A stretch of 64,000 nt of DNA, from contig JAHEEK010000014.1 in NCBI GenBank assembly GCA_024640765.1, positions 1 through 64,000 on the forward strand. Direction: 5' to 3'. Source of the DNA: Nereida sp024640765 (GTDB lineage Bacteria; Pseudomonadota; Alphaproteobacteria; Rhodobacterales; Rhodobacteraceae). Of this stretch, positions 43,463-52,596 are shown one piece after another (the stretch's first letter is position 1; every line of letters starts with the position of its first letter). The notes beneath the pieces are model-generated. The model was not told the origin of the DNA. It made no database searches and saw only the letters and a list, made by a program, of their open reading frames with translations. The position numbers and the translations under genes are program-made.

Positions 43463-44775
43463 TCCGTTCTTTCATCACCACCTTCGTCGCGTTTTTGATG
43501 ACGGCACACACAGCCTTTGCCGCCGTGGAGATACAAGAAGTAACGTCCAAGTCTGGCATCAAGGCGTGGTTGGTGGAAGAGCATTCGATCCCATTTGTGG
43601 CGCTAGAAATTCGATTCAAAGGCGGTGCTTCGCTTGATGCGGAGGGCAAGCGAGGTGCAATCAATCTGATGACAGCGCTGCTTGAAGAAGGCAGCGGCGA
43701 CATGGACGCGCAGGCATTTGCACAGGCACGTGATGCGCTGGCGGCGGATTTTTCGTTCGATGTAAGTGATGACTCGCTACAGATTTCCGCGCGGTTTTTG
43801 ACGGACACACAAGACGAGGCCATCGCCCTTTTGCGCCAAGCGATCCTCAAACCGTTGTTTGGACAGTCAGCGATTGATCGCGTGAAATCACAGGTTCAAT
43901 CGATCATTGCGTCGGACCTAAAAGACCCAAATTCAATCGCAAGCGAGACGTTTGCCCGTCTTGCCTACGGGCAGCATCCTTATGCATCCAATATCAACGG
44001 TACGCAGCAATCTGTTGCTGCGTTAACGCAGACAGATCTGTTTGAAGCAAAAGATCGAACGATGACGTTGGACCGTCTTTATGTTGGTGCCTCTGGTGAC
44101 ATCACGCCCGACGCGCTGGCGTTTCTATTGGATGATCTGTTGCTTGGACTGCCCGAAAGTGGCGCGCCGATGCCCGCACAAGTCACGCAAACCCTTCAAG
44201 GCGGTGTGACTGTTGTACCATTCGAAACACCACAGTCTGTAGCGCTTTTTGGACACAGCGGACTTAGCCAAGATGATCCTGACTTTTTCGCGGCGTTTAT
44301 TTTGAACACCATTTTGGGCGGTAGTGGTTTTGAAGCCCGCCTAATGAAGGAAGTGCGCGAGGAGCGGGGCCTTACCTACGGCATCGGGTCCTATTTGGTG
44401 CCCAAAGACCATGCCGCGATGTATTTGGGTCAGGTTTCAAGTGCAAATGACCGGATTGCAGAGGCGGTCGAAGTCACAAAGCAAGTGTGGGCTGACACGG
44501 CGCGAAATGGCGTGTCCGAGGATGAGTTGTCCCGCGCCCAAACGTATTTGACCGGTGCGTATCCGTTGCGGTTTGATGGCAATGGGCCAATCGCGAATAT
44601 TATGGTTGGAATGCAAATGCAGGGTTTTCCAATCGACTATATTCCAACCCGCAACGACAAGGTCGAGGCCGTGACACTAGAGGACGTAAACCGTGTGGCA
44701 GCTGAATTGTTACGTGCAGATGATTTGCATTTTGTGGTAGTCGGTCAGCCAATGGGATTGCAAAGCACCAACTAG
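43459..44775 (+). CDS. M16-family peptidase homologue, probably the non-catalytic partner
   Basis: 438 residues with a signal peptide (MIRSFITTFVAFLMTAHTAFA). The fold matches M16, but where the HxxEH motif should be there is NLMTALLEEG, so zinc cannot be bound. The conserved RGLTYGIGSYLVPKDH with the Arg-Tyr pair near the C-terminal half is present, as expected for the partner that completes the active site. The pair would form a heterodimer like MPP-type peptidases. It follows the catalytic gene with a 4-bp overlap. Confidence 0.9.
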   Translation: MIRSFITTFVAFLMTAHTAFAAVEIQEVTSKSGIKAWLVEEHSIPFVALEIRFKGGASLDAEGKRGAINLMTALLEEGSGDMDAQAFAQARDALAADFSFDVSDDSLQISARFLTDTQDEAIALLRQAILKPLFGQSAIDRVKSQVQSIIASDLKDPNSIASETFARLAYGQHPYASNINGTQQSVAALTQTDLFEAKDRTMTLDRLYVGASGDITPDALAFLLDDLLLGLPESGAPMPAQVTQTLQGGVTVVPFETPQSVALFGHSGLSQDDPDFFAAFILNTILGGSGFEARLMKEVREERGLTYGIGSYLVPKDHAAMYLGQVSSANDRIAEAVEVTKQVWADTARNGVSEDELSRAQTYLTGAYPLRFDGNGPIANIMVGMQMQGFPIDYIPTRNDKVEAVTLEDVNRVAAELLRADDLHFVVVGQPMGLQSTN

Positions 44776-44808
44776 TCGAATCTGTGGTGGCGTGCTAGCT
44801 ATTGTGGC

Positions 44809-46641
44809 ATGCCTGATACCGTCAACAACATACGCCCTGTCATCCGCCAACTGGATGCAAATGCCATAAACCGCATTGCGGCTGGTGAGGTTGTTGAGCG
44901 GCCAGCTTCTGCAGTTAAAGAGCTTGTAGAAAACGCGATCGATGCAGGCGCGCGGCGTATTGATATTGCAATCGCACAGGGCGGCAAATCTTTAATCCGT
45001 GTTACTGATGATGGATGTGGTATCGCGCCGGATGACCTTGCGCTTGCACTATCGCGTCACGCTACATCTAAGATTGATGGCACCGACCTTTTGAACATTC
45101 ATACGTTTGGGTTTCGCGGTGAAGCGCTTCCGTCGCTTGGGGCGGTAGGACGTTTGACGATCACTTCGCGCGCGGAAGGTTTTGATGCCGCTGAAATCAA
45201 AGTCAGCGGCGGCGAGATGGGCAGTGTAAAGCCTGCTGCACTGACGCGTGGTACCATCGTTACGTTGCGGGATTTGTTTTATGCCACGCCAGCACGATTG
45301 AAATTCATGCGGTCTGACCGCGCCGAGGTGCAGGCAATTAGTGACGTCATAAAGCGTCTTGCTATGGCCGAACCCTTCGTCAGTTTTACCCTGCGCGATG
45401 TCTCTGGCGGCGGTGAAGGTCGGGTGACGTTTCGCGCAGATGCGCAGACTGGTGATATGTTCGACGCATTGCATGGCCGCCTTTCAAACGTCCTTGGGCG
45501 CGAATTTGCAGATAACGCAGTACTGATTGATGCAGAACGCGATGGTTTTCACCTGATTGGTTACGCGGCACTTCCCACTTATTCCCGTGGTGCTGCGGTT
45601 GCCCAATTCTTGTTTGTGAACGGCCGCCCTGTGCGGGACAAAGTCCTCGTTGGTGCTTTGCGCGGCGCTTACATGGACTTCCTTTCGCGCGATCGCCATC
45701 CTGCGGCGTGTCTCTTTTTGGACTGTGATCCAACCATGGTGGATGTAAACGTGCATCCTGCCAAATCTGAGGTCCGGTTTCGTGAAGCTGGTGTGGCACG
45801 CGGGTTGATTGTGAGTGCTTTGCGCCATGCGCTGGCGAATGCGGGGCACCGTGCATCGACTACCATTGCGGGCGAGACTTTGGGTGCGATGCGTGCGGAA
45901 CCGGTTGAACCGCGCATCTATCAAATGGACCGGCCCAGCCAAGGCGGGCTATCTGCGTCTTATGCTGCCCAAGCGCCTATGTTTGAGGACGGGCAAACCC
46001 CTTTTGATGCGCCCTCTGCACGTATTGAGGCAAATGTGCTAACAGATGCGCCAGCACCCGATCATCCGTTGGGGGCTGCGCGTGCGCATTTGCATGAGAA
46101 TTATATCGTTGCTCAAACCCGTGATGGGATTGTTTTGGTCGATGCGCACGCCGCCCACGAACGACTGGTTTATGAGCGCCTCAAAAAGCAGATGGCGGAA
46201 AACGGTGTTGCGCGGCAAGCGTTGCTGATCCCTGACATCGTGGAGCTATCTGACGGGGACGCGGCACTGATCATCGGGCAAGCGGATACGCTGGCGCAGT
46301 TTGGCGTAGTGGTGGAACCTTTTGGTGCGGGTGCAATAGCTGTGCGCGAAACGCCTGCGCTATTGGGACAGTGTAATGTGTCAGGCCTTATTCATGATGT
46401 GCTCGATGAGTTGCATGACCTTGGCTCAAGCGATCTGGTGCAAGCCAAGATTGAGGCGATTTTAAGCCGTGTTGCCTGTCACGGTTCGGTTCGTACAGGC
46501 CGTCGCCTGAATGGGGATGAGATGAATGCACTTCTGCGCGAGATGGAGGCAACCCCGCACTCTGGCCAATGTAACCACGGCCGCCCCACATACGTGGAGC
46601 TTAAGATGACTGATATTGAGCGGTTGTTTGGCCGCACATGA
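44809..46641 (+). CDS. mutL: DNA mismatch repair protein MutL
   Basis: 610 residues. N-terminal GHKL ATPase: AAGEVVERPASAVKELVENAIDAGA, VTDDGCGI, THTFGFRGEALPS-like FGFRGEALPSLGAV, and LFYATPARLKF. The C-terminal domain carries the endonuclease motif in DAHAAHERLVYE (DxHAxxExxxxE, near residue 443), with CHGSVRTGRRLN and QCNHGRPTYVEL downstream. So this MutL is expected to nick DNA itself, as in bacteria without MutH. The stop overlaps the rmuC start by 4 bp. Confidence 0.95.
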   Translation: MPDTVNNIRPVIRQLDANAINRIAAGEVVERPASAVKELVENAIDAGARRIDIAIAQGGKSLIRVTDDGCGIAPDDLALALSRHATSKIDGTDLLNIHTFGFRGEALPSLGAVGRLTITSRAEGFDAAEIKVSGGEMGSVKPAALTRGTIVTLRDLFYATPARLKFMRSDRAEVQAISDVIKRLAMAEPFVSFTLRDVSGGGEGRVTFRADAQTGDMFDALHGRLSNVLGREFADNAVLIDAERDGFHLIGYAALPTYSRGAAVAQFLFVNGRPVRDKVLVGALRGAYMDFLSRDRHPAACLFLDCDPTMVDVNVHPAKSEVRFREAGVARGLIVSALRHALANAGHRASTTIAGETLGAMRAEPVEPRIYQMDRPSQGGLSASYAAQAPMFEDGQTPFDAPSARIEANVLTDAPAPDHPLGAARAHLHENYIVAQTRDGIVLVDAHAAHERLVYERLKKQMAENGVARQALLIPDIVELSDGDAALIIGQADTLAQFGVVVEPFGAGAIAVRETPALLGQCNVSGLIHDVLDELHDLGSSDLVQAKIEAILSRVACHGSVRTGRRLNGDEMNALLREMEATPHSGQCNHGRPTYVELKMTDIERLFGRT

Positions 46642-47804
46642 TTGAGATTGGTGCGTATAGCTTTTCGCTTGAAGATCCGCTTCATCTGTTGGGCCTTGTG
46701 GGCATTGCAGCGTTGATGCTGATCATTTTGTTGTTGGTTATGACCACCCGTGCAGCGGGCCGGTCAGCGCGTGCAACAGGTCCTCTTGCGGCACAAATGC
46801 AAGGGCTGGGCCAGCGGGTTCAAATGCTGTCTGATGGGCAACAGCAACTTGCAGGAGGTCTGACCCATGTGTCCGATGCGCAGGCTGCTGCACAAGCAAA
46901 TATGCTTCAATTGATGGAGCAGCGCCTTCAGGCGGTTACCGTGCAGATGAATGAAAACTTGTCGGGTACGTCCCGCCGCACTGCGCAGTCTTTGGGAGAG
47001 TTGCAACAGCGATTGCAGGCGATCGACAAAGCTCAGGACAACATTACGAAGCTGAGTGGTGATGTGCTGTCATTGCAAGACATCTTGAGCAACAAACAAA
47101 CGCGCGGGGCGTTCGGCGAAATTCAGTTAGCTGATATTGTGTCCAAAGCGTTGCCAAGCGACAGCTACACGATGCAGGCGACCCTTTCGAACGGCAAGCG
47201 CGCAGATTGCCTTATCCACCTGCCCAATCCACCAGGTCCCATTGTTGTGGACGCAAAGTTCCCTCTGGAGGCTTATGAAAAGTTACGCAGTGCTGCGACT
47301 GATTGGGAGGTAAGGGATGCCGCGCGTCAGTTGCGTCAAAGCGTGCGCGCCCACATTAAAGCGATATCCGAAAAGTATCTGATTGAGGGTGAAACCGCCG
47401 ATGGCGCGTTGATGTTTTTACCGTCAGAGGCAGTTTACGCAGAGCTGCATGCAAACTTCCCCGAGGTGGTGCGTGATGGGTTTGCGGCGCGCGTTTGGAT
47501 CGTTTCACCAACGACTTGCATGGCGACCCTGAATACGATGCGGGCTATTTTGAAGGATGCGCGAATGCGTGCGCAAGCGGGCGCTATTCGAAAAGAGCTA
47601 TCGATGCTGTTTCAGGATGTTGAACGGCTTGGTACCCGGGTTGAGAACCTTGATCGGCACTTCGGTCAGGCAGCGAAAGACGTGGCTGATATTCGCATTA
47701 GCGCCGAAAAAGCGGGTCGCCGCGCGCGGCGTCTTGATGCGTTTGATTTTGAAGAACTCGAGGCACCTGACGGCCCTGATGCTGTCCCGCTTGTAGACAA
47801 ATAG
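46638..47804 (+). CDS. rmuC: DNA recombination protein RmuC
   Basis: 388 residues. An N-terminal membrane anchor (HLLGLVGIAALMLIILLLVM) is followed by a coiled-coil region (about 45-130, many Gln/Glu) and the RmuC nuclease-like core: RGAFGEIQLADIVSKALP, VVDAKFPLEAYEKL, MFLPSEAVYAELHANFPEVV and RVWIVSPTTCMATLNTMRAI. RmuC limits recombination events such as inversions at short inverted repeats; the mechanism is not fully known. The ATGA overlap couples it to mutL. Confidence 0.93.
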   Translation: MIEIGAYSFSLEDPLHLLGLVGIAALMLIILLLVMTTRAAGRSARATGPLAAQMQGLGQRVQMLSDGQQQLAGGLTHVSDAQAAAQANMLQLMEQRLQAVTVQMNENLSGTSRRTAQSLGELQQRLQAIDKAQDNITKLSGDVLSLQDILSNKQTRGAFGEIQLADIVSKALPSDSYTMQATLSNGKRADCLIHLPNPPGPIVVDAKFPLEAYEKLRSAATDWEVRDAARQLRQSVRAHIKAISEKYLIEGETADGALMFLPSEAVYAELHANFPEVVRDGFAARVWIVSPTTCMATLNTMRAILKDARMRAQAGAIRKELSMLFQDVERLGTRVENLDRHFGQAAKDVADIRISAEKAGRRARRLDAFDFEELEAPDGPDAVPLVDK

Positions 47805-47831
47805 CCCATTAGTTTAGGTCAGCTTGGGCCC

Positions 47832-48500
47832 TTAAATGCGGAAGAACGGCTGAAGTACTTTCGGCAGGATCCCGTTGAACTTAAGCGGCGCATCGCTCGC
47901 CGCGAGGCAGATGCAGTCCACAGGCCCAACTGCAACTGGCGTATGGTTCATCTCTTCATCAGCAATTTCTACATCGCCTGCGCCGAAGTAATCGCTTTCG
48001 TCTTGAAAAGCACCTTGCAAAACAAGTGTCATCTCTGTGCCGTTGTGCGTGTGATCTGGCATTGCAGCGCCAGTCGGGATGTAGAGCAAACGCACAGATG
48101 CGTCGCGGGAGGTTTTTAGGATAGCTTGTTTTACGCCAAGTCCAATTGGCCGCCAGCGTACAGCGTCCAAATCACCACCCACATAATCTTGGAGCGGTGC
48201 AGGAAACAAGCCAGCTGATTTCTGAGCCTGCGGTTTGCCGGCGGCTTCCATTTTGATCGGGTCTTTGGGCATGCTCTCTGCCATTTTCAGGCAGGCTTCC
48301 AAACTGCCAGATGACATCGCTGCTTTTGGGGTCTCTTCGATGACAACACCACCAAGCGCATCTAGTGTGTCCATGTGAGAACGACAGGTTTCACAAAGCG
48401 AAATATGCGTAGCAACCACGAGGCTAAAAGCTTCTGGTAGTGTTCCGGCACAATATGCCAGCAGCACGTCATCCGTGAGGTGATGTTTGATATTTGTCAT
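47832..48500 (-). CDS. chrR: ChrR-type zinc anti-sigma factor with cupin domain
   Basis: 222 residues. The N-terminal anti-sigma domain has zinc ligands H7, H32, C36 and C39 (HISLCETC), matching the H-H-C-C site of Rhodobacter sphaeroides ChrR with a one-residue shift. The C-terminal cupin (about 100-210) has the metal-site pattern MPDHTHNGTEMTLVLQGAF and EEMNHTPVAVGPVDC. In Rhodobacter, ChrR holds RpoE inactive and releases it in singlet oxygen. It follows rpoE by 4 bp. Confidence 0.95.
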   Translation of the reverse strand: MTNIKHHLTDDVLLAYCAGTLPEAFSLVVATHISLCETCRSHMDTLDALGGVVIEETPKAAMSSGSLEACLKMAESMPKDPIKMEAAGKPQAQKSAGLFPAPLQDYVGGDLDAVRWRPIGLGVKQAILKTSRDASVRLLYIPTGAAMPDHTHNGTEMTLVLQGAFQDESDYFGAGDVEIADEEMNHTPVAVGPVDCICLAASDAPLKFNGILPKVLQPFFRI

Positions 48501-48504
48501 CGGT

Positions 48505-49056
48505 CTAATTTCCATCCATTGCGTGGCGCAAGCGATCCAGCGCCAAGCGTATTCGTGATTTGATTGTTCCAAGCGGCAGCCCCGTCTCGGACGCGATTTG
48601 TGAGTGTGATTGATCGCCAAAATATGCGCGTTCGACCAATTCTCTTTGTTTCTGCGGAAGCTGAGACATTGCTGTCTTCAACTGTGATTGTTCTTGTTGT
48701 GCACTAAGCTGATCGGCCTGATCCGGCTCCGCCTCGGGTCCCCATGACAAGTCCTCAGGCTCAGGGCGCTGCGTTTTGCGCAGCACATCGATTTTGCGGT
48801 TACGGGCGATGGTAAAAATCCAAGTCGAAACACTGGCGCGTGACGCGTCAAACATATTGGCCTTGGTCCAAACAATGGCCATAACCTCTTGTGCAATTTC
48901 TTCTGCAAGCGCCTCGGACGTGCCGCCGCGCATTAAAAACCCCTTCAGCCTTGGCGCAAAATAATCGAACAGATCAGCGAAAGCTGCCTGATCTCGGAGG
49001 GTTTTGATGCGGTCCATTTCCGCAACCCACGCTGTGCGCTCTTGTGTCGTCGTCAT
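48505..49056 (-). CDS. rpoE: ECF sigma factor RpoE (singlet-oxygen type)
   Basis: 183 residues of the ECF (sigma-70 family) type. Region 2 contains FADLFDYFAPRLKGFLMRGGTSEALAEEIAQEVMAIVWTKANMFD and TWIFTIARNRKIDVLRK; region 4 contains LPQKQRELVERAYFGDQSHSQIASETGLPLGTIKSRIRLALDRLRHAM. With chrR downstream it fits the Rhodobacter RpoE group that drives the singlet-oxygen response. Frames extend to 49272, but the ATG at 49054-49056 gives the family length and is close to the start of region 2. A candidate RpoE-dependent promoter lies about 120 bp upstream. Confidence 0.95.
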   Translation of the reverse strand: MTTTQERTAWVAEMDRIKTLRDQAAFADLFDYFAPRLKGFLMRGGTSEALAEEIAQEVMAIVWTKANMFDASRASVSTWIFTIARNRKIDVLRKTQRPEPEDLSWGPEAEPDQADQLSAQQEQSQLKTAMSQLPQKQRELVERAYFGDQSHSQIASETGLPLGTIKSRIRLALDRLRHAMDGN

Positions 49057-49172
49057 CTGGGAATGCCGCCTTTTCGGCTGGATGAATCGTGCAACCTGCG
49101 TCCGAGCGTAGCTGATCGGCTGCGCAGTTGCACTGCTTTCTTCCAAACTGGCGATCCCTTCTATCATGCCAC

Positions 49173-49201
49173 TGTTACGGCTGGTCGCTGAGTTTGGATC
49201 A
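49173..49201 (-). promoter_or_regulatory. Candidate RpoE-dependent promoter for rpoE-chrR
   Basis: On the minus strand TGATCC at 49201-49196 is followed, after 18 bp, by TAACA at 49177-49173. I recall the Rhodobacter RpoE consensus as a TGATCC-like -35 and a TAAGA-like -10 with 18-bp spacing. It points towards rpoE and would give autoregulation. Confidence 0.6.
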
Positions 49202-49226
49202 CTGCATGTGCGAAATAAACGATGAG

Positions 49227-49256
49227 TCATCCACTTTCTCAATCGCGGCGTATATA
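49227..49256 (+). promoter_or_regulatory. Candidate RpoE-dependent promoter for the divergent operon
   Basis: TCATCC at 49227-49232, 18-bp spacer, TATATA at 49251-49256; the -10 ends 34 bp before the ATG of the flavoprotein gene. The spacing equals that of the opposite promoter; the -35 differs by one base from TGATCC. Confidence 0.5.
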
Positions 49257-49290
49257 GAGCACTCAAGACCAACTAAATAAGGACGACACT

Positions 49291-50580
49291 ATGCCATTGG
49301 ATAAAGGGCGCGGCCCAAAGCGGGTCGCGGTGATTGGCGCTGGTATTTCTGGCATGGCGGCGGCGCATATGCTGGCAGACGACCACGCGGTAACCCTTTA
49401 TGAGGCGGAGGGGCGGCTCGGCGGACATGCGCGCACGCGGATGGCGGGACGCGACAAAGATGTGGCGGTGGATACGGGTTTCATTGTCTTTAACTATGCT
49501 AACTATCCGTATCTCACCGCGCTTTTTGCGGAGCTTGAGGTGCCTGTTGCGCCAAGCAACATGAGCTTTGGTGCGTCCATTGATGGTGGAGCGTTGGAGT
49601 ATGGTTTGGTGTCTCTTGATGCGCTTTTTGCGCAGCGCCGTAATTTGCTGAAGCCAAAATATTGGCGAATGTTGCGCGACATTTTCCATTTCAACGCCAA
49701 CGGGCTGAAGCTTGCCAAAGACGGTATGAGCACCGGTGATTTGCTTAACGCTCTTGGCACGGGCGAATGGTTCCGCGACCGGTATTTGTTGCCGTTCTCA
49801 GGCGCGATTTGGTCTACGCCCAAAGCTAAGATTATGGATTTCCCAGCCAAGGCAATGATGACGTTTTTCGAAAATCACGCCCTGCTCAGTGCTACGGGCC
49901 AACATCAGTGGTACACTGTTCAGGGGGGCTCGATTGAATATGTGAAACGTCTGGAAGCATCGATGGTAAAAAAAGGCGTCGACATTCGGCTTGGCGCCCC
50001 GATCGATTGTGTCAACCGCACTGAACTTGGCGTGCACGTGACGCCCGAGGGCGCAGATGCTGAAATTTTTGATGAGGTTGTATTCGCAACTCATTCCGAT
50101 GACGCACTCCGGCTTTTGGCAGACGCGAATGCGGTTGAAACTTCTGCACTAGGGTCGGTTGGCTACCAGCCCAATCATGTCGTTTTGCATTCGGACGCTT
50201 CGGTAATGCCGCGCAAGAAACAGGTGTGGTCGTCATGGAATTACACTGAGGCAGCAGGCAAGCAAGATGATCAAATCGATCTAACGTACTGGATAAATAA
50301 ATTGCAGCCGCTCGAAACGGAGCAGGACTTTTTCGTGACGCTCAACAGCACCCGTGAGATTGACCCAAGCCTGATCTGGGACGAAGTCGTGTTGCGCCAC
50401 CCTGTTTATGACGCCGCAGCTTTGGCAGCCCAAGATACAGTCAAAGCGATGAACGGTGCGAACAACACGTGGTTCTGCGGTGCGTGGTTGGCCAATGGTT
50501 TTCATGAAGATGGTATCAAATCAGCCGTGGAAGTGGTGGAAGCCATGCGCGCAACTTCCGCGTTGGCGGCGGCAGAATAA
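49291..50580 (+). CDS. FAD-dependent amine-oxidase/desaturase-like protein (RpoE-operon gene 1)
   Basis: 429 residues. It has an N-terminal GxGxxG flavin fold (VAVIGAGISGMAAAHMLADDHAVTLYEA), GRLGGHARTR, and a C-terminal FAD-binding motif NTWFCGAWLANGFHEDGI. In Rhodobacter sphaeroides the corresponding position next to rpoE-chrR is held by RSP_1091, a flavoprotein tied to modified (furan-type) fatty acids and the singlet-oxygen response; by position and family this may be its counterpart. It is the first gene of a tightly packed five-gene operon. Confidence 0.82.
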   Translation: MPLDKGRGPKRVAVIGAGISGMAAAHMLADDHAVTLYEAEGRLGGHARTRMAGRDKDVAVDTGFIVFNYANYPYLTALFAELEVPVAPSNMSFGASIDGGALEYGLVSLDALFAQRRNLLKPKYWRMLRDIFHFNANGLKLAKDGMSTGDLLNALGTGEWFRDRYLLPFSGAIWSTPKAKIMDFPAKAMMTFFENHALLSATGQHQWYTVQGGSIEYVKRLEASMVKKGVDIRLGAPIDCVNRTELGVHVTPEGADAEIFDEVVFATHSDDALRLLADANAVETSALGSVGYQPNHVVLHSDASVMPRKKQVWSSWNYTEAAGKQDDQIDLTYWINKLQPLETEQDFFVTLNSTREIDPSLIWDEVVLRHPVYDAAALAAQDTVKAMNGANNTWFCGAWLANGFHEDGIKSAVEVVEAMRATSALAAAE

Positions 50581-50584
50581 GCTG

Positions 50585-51352
50585 ATGAAAACCGTCGACC
50601 ATATTGAGGCGCGCACCTACCACGGTCGTAAAGGTGCTGTGAAGAATGCGTTTTCCTACAGCGTTGATTACGTACTGGTTGATGCGGAGGCCGATGTCCG
50701 CGCGCCTTGGCCTTTCAAACGCAACCGGCCTGGTATGGTTGCATTGCATGACGTTGATCATGGAGGGCTGCCCAAGGCCGGAACAGGGGCGGCGTGGGTC
50801 CGCGATGTGCTGCGTACGCATGGCTTGCCAAACGACGGACGGATTGAGCTTTTGGCCCAGCCCAAAGTACTGGGGCATTTGTTCAACGCGGTTTCGTTTT
50901 GGCTTTGCTATGATGCAATCGGCGCTCTGCGTGTTGTGATTGCTGAGGTGGCCAATACGTTCGGTGACCGGCACTCATACTTGTGTCACCATGACGATCA
51001 TCGGGAAATTTCTGCCAAGGACACGCTCCATGCGAGCAAAATGATGCATGTGTCGCCGTTTCAGCCGCTCGAGGGTGGTTATGCGTTCAATTATGACATC
51101 ACTGATGAAAAGATCAGCATTCGGATTGATTATACAGAAGCTGCCGATCCAAGCGGAGGGGGGCTGATTGCAACCCTGACCGGTAAACGCCAGCCACTCA
51201 CAACACGTTCTATGTTGCGGATGCTGGTGCGCCGTCCACTTGGTTCACGGCGTGTGCTTACGCTGGTCCACTGGCAAGCGGTGAAACTGTGGTTTAAGGG
51301 CGCGAAGTTTCGGTCCCAACCTGAGCCGCCCGAAACTGAGATATCACGATGA
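50585..51352 (+). CDS. DUF1365 family protein (RpoE-operon gene 2)
   Basis: 255 residues. Motifs include ARTYHGRKGAVKNAFSYSVDYVLVD, VRDVLRTHGL, RIELLAQPKVLGHLFNAVSFWLCYD and KDTLHASKMMHVSPFQPLEGGYAFNYDIT, typical of DUF1365. These genes travel with the flavoprotein and cyclopropane-type fatty acid genes in many proteobacteria; a role in lipid modification is inferred. It lies 4 bp after gene 1 and overlaps gene 3 by 4 bp. Confidence 0.85.
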   Translation: MKTVDHIEARTYHGRKGAVKNAFSYSVDYVLVDAEADVRAPWPFKRNRPGMVALHDVDHGGLPKAGTGAAWVRDVLRTHGLPNDGRIELLAQPKVLGHLFNAVSFWLCYDAIGALRVVIAEVANTFGDRHSYLCHHDDHREISAKDTLHASKMMHVSPFQPLEGGYAFNYDITDEKISIRIDYTEAADPSGGGLIATLTGKRQPLTTRSMLRMLVRRPLGSRRVLTLVHWQAVKLWFKGAKFRSQPEPPETEISR

Positions 51353-52596
51353 CCCGCGCACAGCGGTTGCCATCTTATGGGCTTTTTGCGGCCATGCTGG
51401 CGGCGGCTGGCTTGCCAATTTATATTCATGCTCCCAAGTTCTACGTGGATGAATACGGGCTTAGCTTGACTGCCCTTGCATCCGTTTTGTTTGTTTTGCG
51501 CCTTGTCGATGTGGTCCAAGACCCGCTGCTTGGCTGGCTATCTGAAAAGACGCGCAGCGTGCGCGGGGCGATGGTATCGGTCGCGGTTATCATTTTGGCA
51601 CTGTCGATGTGGGGGCTGTTTGCAATCGTCCCGCCCATCCCTGCGTTGTGGTGGTTTGCACTCACCCTAGGGGGGCTCTTTTCGTCGTTTAGCTTCCTTA
51701 CAATCAGCTTTTACGCGCAGGGCGTTGCCAAAGCTGATGCTATGGGCGCGGGGCATGTCAGGCTTGCTACTTGGCGTGAAACTGGCGGGCTGTTGGGGGT
51801 GTGTGTTGCGGCCATCACGCCGACCGTTCTGATGGGCTTTATGGGCCGTCCATTTGTTGGCTTTGCACTTGGCTTTGCGGTGCTGTGCCTGGCTGGATGG
51901 GGTTCGATGCGCAAAGAATGGAGCGCGGGCAAGTCAGAAAACGAAGCGGCCACACCTGTTGGTTTTGCGGTTGTCCTAAAGGATCCGATTGCGCGCCGAC
52001 TGCTTACAGTGGCCTTGGTCAATGCAACGCCGGTTGCGGTAAGCTCAACATTGTTTTTGTTCTTCGTGGAAAGCCGTTTGGATGCGTTGGGCTGGGAAGG
52101 GCCGCTGTTGTTGCTGTTCTTTTTATCTGCCGCAATAAGTGCGCCGCTTTGGGGATTTATGGCGCAGCGTGTCTCGCCCAAGACAACTTTGCTTGCGGGT
52201 ATGGTGTTGGCGGTTGTCACTTTTGCAGGTGCGCTGTTGCTTGGCTCCGGTGACGTGGCACTTTTTGCGGTTGTTTGTATTGCCAGCGGTGCCGCTTTGG
52301 GCGCGGACATGACTTTATTGCCTGCCCTTTTTGCCCGCCGCTTGTCTAAAATTGCACCAAATGCGGGCCAAGCTTTTGGGGTGTGGTCATTTGTTACTAA
52401 ATTTACACTGGCTTTTGCGGCAGTGGCTCTACTTCCTTTGTTAGAGCAGAGCGGATTTGTAGCTGGGCAGATAGCTCAGCCTGATCAAGCGCTCTGGGTT
52501 TTGAGCTATTTATATGCGGGCGTTCCGTGCGTGCTGAAGCTGATTGCGATCTTTTTGCTTTGGCGCACTAATTTGACGGAGGATGATGCGAAATGA
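51349..52596 (+). CDS. MFS transporter of the GPH/sugar-cation type (RpoE-operon gene 3)
   Basis: 415 residues, about 12 membrane helices. The motif LRLVDVVQDPLLGWLSEKTRS is characteristic of the GPH (glycoside-pentoside-hexuronide) branch, and LITISFYAQGVAKADAMGAGHVRLATWRETGGLLGV follows. Despite the family name, related genes in this operon are not known to move sugars; a link with lipid or oxidant export is a guess. Overlaps on both sides are ATGA. Confidence 0.85.
   Translation: MTRAQRLPSYGLFAAMLAAAGLPIYIHAPKFYVDEYGLSLTALASVLFVLRLVDVVQDPLLGWLSEKTRSVRGAMVSVAVIILALSMWGLFAIVPPIPALWWFALTLGGLFSSFSFLTISFYAQGVAKADAMGAGHVRLATWRETGGLLGVCVAAITPTVLMGFMGRPFVGFALGFAVLCLAGWGSMRKEWSAGKSENEAATPVGFAVVLKDPIARRLLTVALVNATPVAVSSTLFLFFVESRLDALGWEGPLLLLFFLSAAISAPLWGFMAQRVSPKTTLLAGMVLAVVTFAGALLLGSGDVALFAVVCIASGAALGADMTLLPALFARRLSKIAPNAGQAFGVWSFVTKFTLAFAAVALLPLLEQSGFVAGQIAQPDQALWVLSYLYAGVPCVLKLIAIFLLWRTNLTEDDAK

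Noticed and set aside
49113..49118. TGATCG as a -35 for the divergent operon
   Set aside because: No TA-rich -10 at 16-18 bp; the TCATCC/TATATA pair closer to the gene is better.
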